Shown piece after piece: positions 7,066 through 10,810 of a DNA stretch of 10,810 nucleotides. The number at the start of each line of letters is the position of its first letter. The stretch's first letter is position 1. The stretch is from Ochromonadaceae sp. CCMP2298 (Eukaryota > Sar > Synurophyceae > Ochromonadales > Ochromonadaceae): the NCBI GenBank assembly GCA_026770595.1, contig MU634679.1, forward strand, positions 1 through 10,810, in the 5' to 3' direction. Under the pieces are notes generated by a model, which was not told where the DNA came from, did not search any database, and worked only from the letters and a program-made list of their open reading frames with translations. A program made the translations under genes and the position numbers.

Positions 7066-9727
7066 TCAGGAGAAAGAGGGTTGAGATGGGGTTGAGGGGT
7101 GTAGGTGGGAGGAGGGGGTTCCGGGAATTGGCAGGGTGTTCCAGCCCTGTTTGGGTTGCGCGTAAAAGACAGTGGTGCAGTGCTCGTGCCTGCCTCCGAA
7201 CCACGCTAAGTCCTGCCTGCTGTACTGGGCGATCTGACGGTGCAACGAAGTCCCTTTCCCATCCCCTGGCTTTTCCCCTCCCAATGCTTTCGATCCCTCT
7301 ACGGTCCCCACTTTCGGTCCCGTGTTCCCTATCGCCGCTGTCCTCACTATCAAAGGTCCTATCCCTGGTGCCCCTGTTCCCACATCCCTTCCCAGGTTGG
7401 TGAAGTTTCGGGAGGGGTCGGAAGTCTGAGAGTGTGGAGAATGCGGGGATCGGCTGGCATTTGAGCTTCTCCTGGAGCGCGCCTGTATCTCTTTAATCGC
7501 CGCCGCCGCCCCGGTGGCCCCGCCGGCGCAAAAACTGCTGATACCGCCTTGTGAGTCGAAGGAGTAGAGAGCCTGCTTTGTGATATTCCTCACTATACGC
7601 TGATCTAACAGCAGCTGCTGGGGGTCGCGTGCAGGTACCTTACCCATGCCCATACCCCCACAACCCAACCCTGTCCCCCTCATTCTCACGCCCCCCATAC
7701 CGGTCGTTCCCCAAAGTCCCCTCGTCTCCTCGAGACTCTGGGGAGGGTTCAGGCATTCCCGCAGGCGCAAAAAGTGACCCTGGGTTTTATAAAGGGGTGT
7801 CCATAGGAGGGATTATAAGGTATGGGAGGGTGAATGGGCATATGCAGATCAGCAGGAGGGAGGATAAATGCGTAATGTGTCAAATGAAATATTAAATAAA
7901 GTATATGTTGTATAAGGAATACGGTTAACAATGTAATACCTGGGCCGTCTCCAGATCCCCCTTTTCCGTATAGCGATACCCGAGCCACTCCTGTATATCG
8001 GCGTTTTCCGGCTGGCTTAGCTGTAACTCGAGCAGGATTCGTAAATGTGCCTCTGCTATGGGACCTGCGGTCTGCCTGAGTAGCTGCTTTGACAGAGGCA
8101 TTTCTACCCTTTTCAGGGAGGCAAAATCTTTCAAAAGAGAGTGACTGCGCAGCAGCAGAGTGGAGTGGTCGGACTGGCTTGCGCACTGAGGGGGGATAGG
8201 GGGGTATGGGGGTAATAGGGAGTGTTGTCAGGTAGGTGTATGTTTAAGGTTAGGTGTGTGATTAAAGTTAGGTATTAGGTATTAGGTATCAGGTATGGGG
8301 TATAAGAGGCGTATAAGAACATCACACAGCACCTGGGAAAAAGCCCCCATAAGGTGCTTATGCGCCCTGGGCAGGTCGACCAATTCATCTGTTATAAGGT
8401 GGATGAGGGCGAGTTGGAAGTGCGACTCCAGAGATCTGAGGCGCTGTCTCTCGTCCTCTAGGTTTATGAGCTTGTCCCGTAAGTCTGCCCGGTCCTTCAA
8501 GAATTTAGGCAGCTGGAAGGAGGAGATATATTTAACACGTCGTAGATAGGCGCTGTTGGAGGGGAGATCATAGGCGTCGACGACAGTGGCGGCTGGTACG
8601 CGGCGGATGCACTGGGCAAAGCAGTGGGAGGCCCGTTGGGGCAAACCCATGGCCTGATAGGGGGGTAGGGGGTGGGGGAATAGGGGGATAAAAGGTAAGC
8701 AGAGTAGACAAGGGAAAAACAGAGTATTAAAGAATAAAAAACTATAGACCCCCCCCTGTAGTAGGGATTTTAGTGTGCCCCCCAGTGTAGTACCTGGAAG
8801 TTAATGGCTGCCTCGTAATAGAGTCGGGAGGAATCAAGCACCTGCCGTGCCTGTGTCATGTACTCCAGCACTCTGCTCAGGCGGTCCGACTCGTTCTCCT
8901 CTCCCAGCTGAGGGGTGTAAGTGTACGACACCTGGAGAATGGGGGAATGGATTGTCATTTTTCTCACTACCTCCTAAATGTCACGTTACATATTCATACA
9001 CATATACTCATATAATACACATATCACACCCACTAACACATCAATCAATCACCTGCTGCCGTAGCGATAGGACTCTCTTGGCGCCCCCCAGGTCGCTCCT
9101 AGCCTCGAATTCACTGCGCGAGAAAGGCCCCGTGCCCCCTATGCCCCCTGTTCCCCCCATAACCCCCAACGCACCCACCCCCATCGACATTTCACCTACA
9201 CCCAGGCCATCCATATCCCCGCCAAGCACACCGTTCAAATGGTGATCCTTCCACGCTGCCGAGTACGTGTCAGGCACCAGCAGTCGGGTGCGGAGTTGGG
9301 GCAGGCGGTTGCAGTCAGCTATGTCCTTGATGCTCGAGGAGGTGCGGTGGGAGGCACGCTTGTCTATAAGCTGCTGGTAGTCGACAAGGTCCTGGGAAGC
9401 ATGTGTGACGCGCACGGAGTGGAGTAGAGCAGTTTTGGCTGTTGTAATTGCTGCTTCTTCTGCTGCTGTGGCTGCTGCTGCTGTGTCTATCATTGCCGTC
9501 TCTGCTGCTGTCACTGATAGTTGCTCTGCTGCTGCTGCTGCTACCTCTGCTGCTTCTGCTACTACTACTGTGTTTGCCTCCTCTGCTACTCCAGCTTTGC
9601 ATGCGTTCCCTGCTTCGCTGCCGCTGCTGCCGCCAATGTCTCTGCTGCTCAGCGCGACTGCGAGTTCGTGGGTGTTGGCACGGGCGATGTCGATGCCACC
9701 CTCTGGGTCCGCTGTTTCCTCACTCAT
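7066..9727 (-). CDS. TPR-repeat protein with Ala-rich N-terminus
   Basis: Exons 9727-9053, 8931-8794, 8653-8333, 8185-7940 and 7779-7066 join to 697 residues ending in TGA. All four introns are phase 0. TPR repeats form helical scaffolds that bind other proteins; the partner is unknown. Residues about 260-293 match the TPR consensus (Y4, A8, F11, A20, F24, P32) across the exon 2/3 junction. Residues about 440-473 match it (G8, Y11, A20, F24) across the exon 4/5 junction, which supports both splice choices. A weaker repeat ends exon 3 (ITDELVDLPRAHKHLMGAF). Residues 45-100 are Ala/Glu/Thr-rich; 185-205 and the last ~200 are Gly/Ser/Pro-rich and probably disordered. The ATG follows an in-frame TAG. 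I do not recognise the specific family. The Gly-rich start of exon 5 or the C-terminus could hide another intron, so the end is the least certain part. Confidence 0.75.
8190..8220 (+). other. G-quadruplex motif at the 3' end of TPR-gene intron 3
   Basis: Runs of 6, 6, 5 and 3 G separated by ATA, TAT and TAATA start four bases from the 3' splice site (acceptor AG at 8187-8186). It is on the template strand; the coding strand reads as C-runs ending CCCCCCTCAG. Confidence 0.7.
8268..8302 (+). repeat. Heptamer tandem repeat TTAGGTA in TPR-gene intron 3
   Basis: Five 7-nt units in a row: TTAGGTA three times, then TCAGGTA and TGGGGTA. On the transcribed sense strand this reads TACCTAA, starting about 30 nt after the 5' splice site at 8332. 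It resembles a telomere-type repeat, and on the sense strand a run of branch-site-like CTAA units. Confidence 0.75.
8660..8687 (+). other. G-quadruplex motif at the 3' end of TPR-gene intron 2
   Basis: Runs of 6, 5, 5 and 5 G with loops TA, T and AATA, one of the strongest G4 patterns in the window. It starts about six bases from the 3' splice site (acceptor AG at 8655-8654) of the 140-nt intron 2 (8654-8793), on the template strand. Confidence 0.7.
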
Positions 9728-9746
9728 GATCCAGTTTAGGCGAGAT

Positions 9747-9800
9747 CCAAGGATCTAGACGTGGGCTTTGCCGCCAAGGATCTAGACTTGGGCTTTGCCG
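9747..9800. repeat. 27-bp tandem duplication upstream of the TPR gene
   Basis: 9747-9773 and 9774-9800 are adjacent copies differing at one base (G9761 versus T9788). Each contains GGATCTAGAC and GGGCTTTGCCG. It starts 20 bp upstream of the TPR ATG, in the presumed 5' leader. It also provides the in-frame TAG that fixes that start. Confidence 0.9.
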
Positions 9801-9958
9801 TGCGGTCTAGAAGCGCTTGTGTGCACACTGGGAAGTTCGGCCTTATCTGCAGGTGGCTGCGACTCTCGACTCTGGTGGGATGAGTTGTGAATTGGTGCAA
9901 AACGAACCTCTTGACCAGCGGGACTGTGCTGCTTCGGTTAGGTACCGTTTCTTGTGAC

Positions 9959-10061
9959 AAAAATCTCAAATAGCGCAGCAACAGCGCCTACTCGTGCGTT
10001 TCTACAAATGTCCGAGCGTTTCTCTCATTTTGGCGCTCTTTCCGCACTATTTGAGTTTTTT
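9959..10061. repeat. Degenerate 103-bp foldback
   Basis: Several paired blocks share one axis: AAAAA with TTTTT at the ends, CTCAAATAG (9965-9973) with CTATTTGAG (10047-10055), and AGCGCC (9983-9988) with GGCGCT (10032-10037). Between them pairing is broken. This is what an old foldback element or an eroded dyad would look like. Confidence 0.6.
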
Positions 10062-10371
10062 CGTACAGTTCCTAACCGAACCGCGAAGCACAGCAGCGGA
10101 GTCCCGCTGTGAAGGTGGGTTCTTACCCGGTATGATACAACACGGGCCGGTCAAGTCCATAAAGGTCGTTTCTCGTTTTGCCGAAAAGACAAAAAGACCG
10201 AAAATACATCCGAATGTCTTTGATTTCGGGCCCGAAAATCGTTTCTTGTCGGCGAAAAGACAGGCCGTTGGACATTTTTGAACGTGTTTTTGTCTGTTGA
10301 CCGCCCGAGAGGTGGTCATACTTCTACTGTGTCCAGAACAGACAAAAAGACGGCCAAGACGGCGCTGTCAG

Positions 10372-10444
10372 GTAGGTCGATCTCACTTCTTTTGAATAAC
10401 ATTCATTGATACTCATCACCCTCACCTACTCACGTCATCTCCAG
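10372..10444 (+). other. Possible leader intron of the right-hand gene
   Basis: A GTAGGT donor at 10372 and a pyrimidine-rich CATCTCCAG acceptor ending at 10444 bracket 73 nt, with the candidate ATG two bases after the acceptor. It is shorter than the nine coding introns in this window (121-270 nt). Confidence 0.35.
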
Positions 10445-10445
10445 G

Positions 10446-10764
10446 ATGGCCGACTCCCAGAGCCCCACCACGAACCTCGAGCTCAACGGAACGCCTGAAG
10501 ATCAAGATGTCCTGGCGCAGTTCGGTGATGGAACCGGTGCTTCCATCGGAGGCCGTCCTAGTGTCCCAGGCGTTGCTAAAGGCGAGCAACTCTATCTTCT
10601 GCGGCACCGGCATCGTCAGTGTACATGAATCATTTACGAAACCTTCAAAAAAGGAAGTGGATAGCACAACCTTTACTTTAGGTGAATCATTTACGAAACC
10701 TTTACTTTTCGACTCAGCAATAGTAAAGGAAACCTTTACTAAACCTTTACCTGGAGAGGGTTAG
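10446..10764 (+). CDS. Doubtful small gene with a frame conflict
   Basis: The ATG at 10446 begins a natural-looking, hydrophilic N-terminus (MADSQSPTTNLELNG then Glu/Asp/Gln-rich) that stays open for 60 codons. From about residue 27 the neighbouring frame (ATG 10507, stop TAG at 10762) looks more protein-like. It has a Leu/Val/Ala-rich helix-like stretch, then three copies of Glu-Ser/Thr-Phe-Thr-Lys-Pro. Either a short, unrecognised intron joins the two frames, the gene is frameshifted, or only one frame is real. A 37-nt GT-AG segment (10524-10560) would join them in frame but is much shorter than the other introns. I do not recognise the protein. Confidence 0.3.
10627..10747 (+). repeat. Three spaced 19-nt repeats (GAATCATTTACGAAACCTT)
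   Basis: Copies lie at 10627-10645, 10684-10702 (identical) and 10729-10747 (16 of 19). Spacings of 57 and 45 nt are both multiples of three, so each copy reads E-S/T-F-T-K-P in one frame. A perfect 8-bp stem with a 3-nt loop (AGTAAAGG/CCTTTACT, 10722-10740) overlaps the third copy. Confidence 0.8.
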
Positions 10765-10768
10765 TTTG

Positions 10769-10791
10769 GGTAACCCGGCAGCGGGGTTACC
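10769..10791. repeat. Perfect 8-bp hairpin GGTAACCC/GGGTTACC
   Basis: Stem 10769-10776 pairs exactly with 10784-10791 around a 7-nt loop GGCAGCG. It lies five bases after the TAG that ends the right-hand open frame, so it may be a 3'-end structure of that gene or the border of another repeat. Confidence 0.75.
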
Positions 10792-10810
10792 AGACCTGTA
10801 GGGGGGACCA

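Larger units (their letters stand above)
9728..10445. promoter_or_regulatory. Divergent intergenic region with repeats
   Basis: It separates the TPR gene start (9727, minus) from the possible gene at 10446 (plus). It holds the 27-bp tandem duplication next to the TPR start, a degenerate foldback at 9959-10061, a 14-bp palindrome TTTCGGGCCCGAAA near 10222-10236, and scattered GACAAAAAGAC units (about 10188 and 10341, inverted near 10287). Open frames here show no recognisable protein. Confidence 0.4.

Noticed and set aside
9405-9758. Plus-strand poly-Leu and poly-Ala frames opposite TPR-gene exon 1
   Set aside because: Shadow of the Ala-rich triplet tract. They have no domain, and the minus strand has a supported start and splice chain.
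10047-10319. 90-codon minus-strand frame in the divergent region
   Set aside because: No recognisable family; overlaps palindromes and GACAAAAAGAC units, so chance openness is more likely.
1-10810. CRISPR array, transposase, integrase or rRNA genes
   Set aside because: Looked for on both strands; no regularly spaced repeat-spacer units, no catalytic motifs and no rRNA-like blocks are present.

Overview
The window is nuclear DNA from an intron-rich, compact eukaryote. It holds at least three spliced genes, one partial gene and one doubtful gene, all split by or bounded by GT-AG introns. The clearest clue to lifestyle is TMEM107, a ciliary transition-zone protein, so the organism builds a cilium or flagellum. 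TAA, TAG and TGA all end genes here, which fits the standard genetic code. A free-living flagellated protist fits (for example an intron-rich metamonad such as Kipferlia), but the sequence alone does not fix the lineage; that guess is weak.

Layout. 1-148 (minus): first codons of a secreted or membrane protein running off the left edge. 149-676: divergent intergenic region with a 66-bp hairpin. 677-1476 (plus): TMEM107-like gene, three exons. 1477-2298: convergent intergenic region with no convincing gene. 5609-2299 (minus): four-exon CRAL-TRIO (SEC14-like) lipid-transfer protein with a long disordered region and a C-terminal membrane helix. 5610-7065: intergenic, dominated by two abutting foldback (inverted-repeat) elements. 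9727-7066 (minus): five-exon TPR-repeat protein with an Ala-rich N-terminus. 9728-10445: divergent intergenic region with a tandem 27-bp duplication and a degenerate foldback. 10446-10764 (plus): a possible small gene with a leader intron and a frame conflict, followed by a perfect hairpin.

The splice models were made by hand. They are well supported where a family motif or repeat is rebuilt exactly across the junction: TMEM107 at both junctions, CRAL-TRIO HPERL and GGD-x2-Y-x-W, and a canonical TPR spanning each of two TPR-gene junctions. Eight of nine coding introns are phase 0, at 121-270 nt. Several have C-run 3' splice tracts whose opposite strand carries strong G-quadruplex motifs.

The genes do not form an obvious pathway. 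TMEM107 acts at the ciliary gate, the CRAL-TRIO protein probably moves or senses lipids at a membrane, and the TPR protein is probably a scaffold. The most unusual material is the pair of foldback elements at 5716-6225 and the G4/poly-C intron ends.
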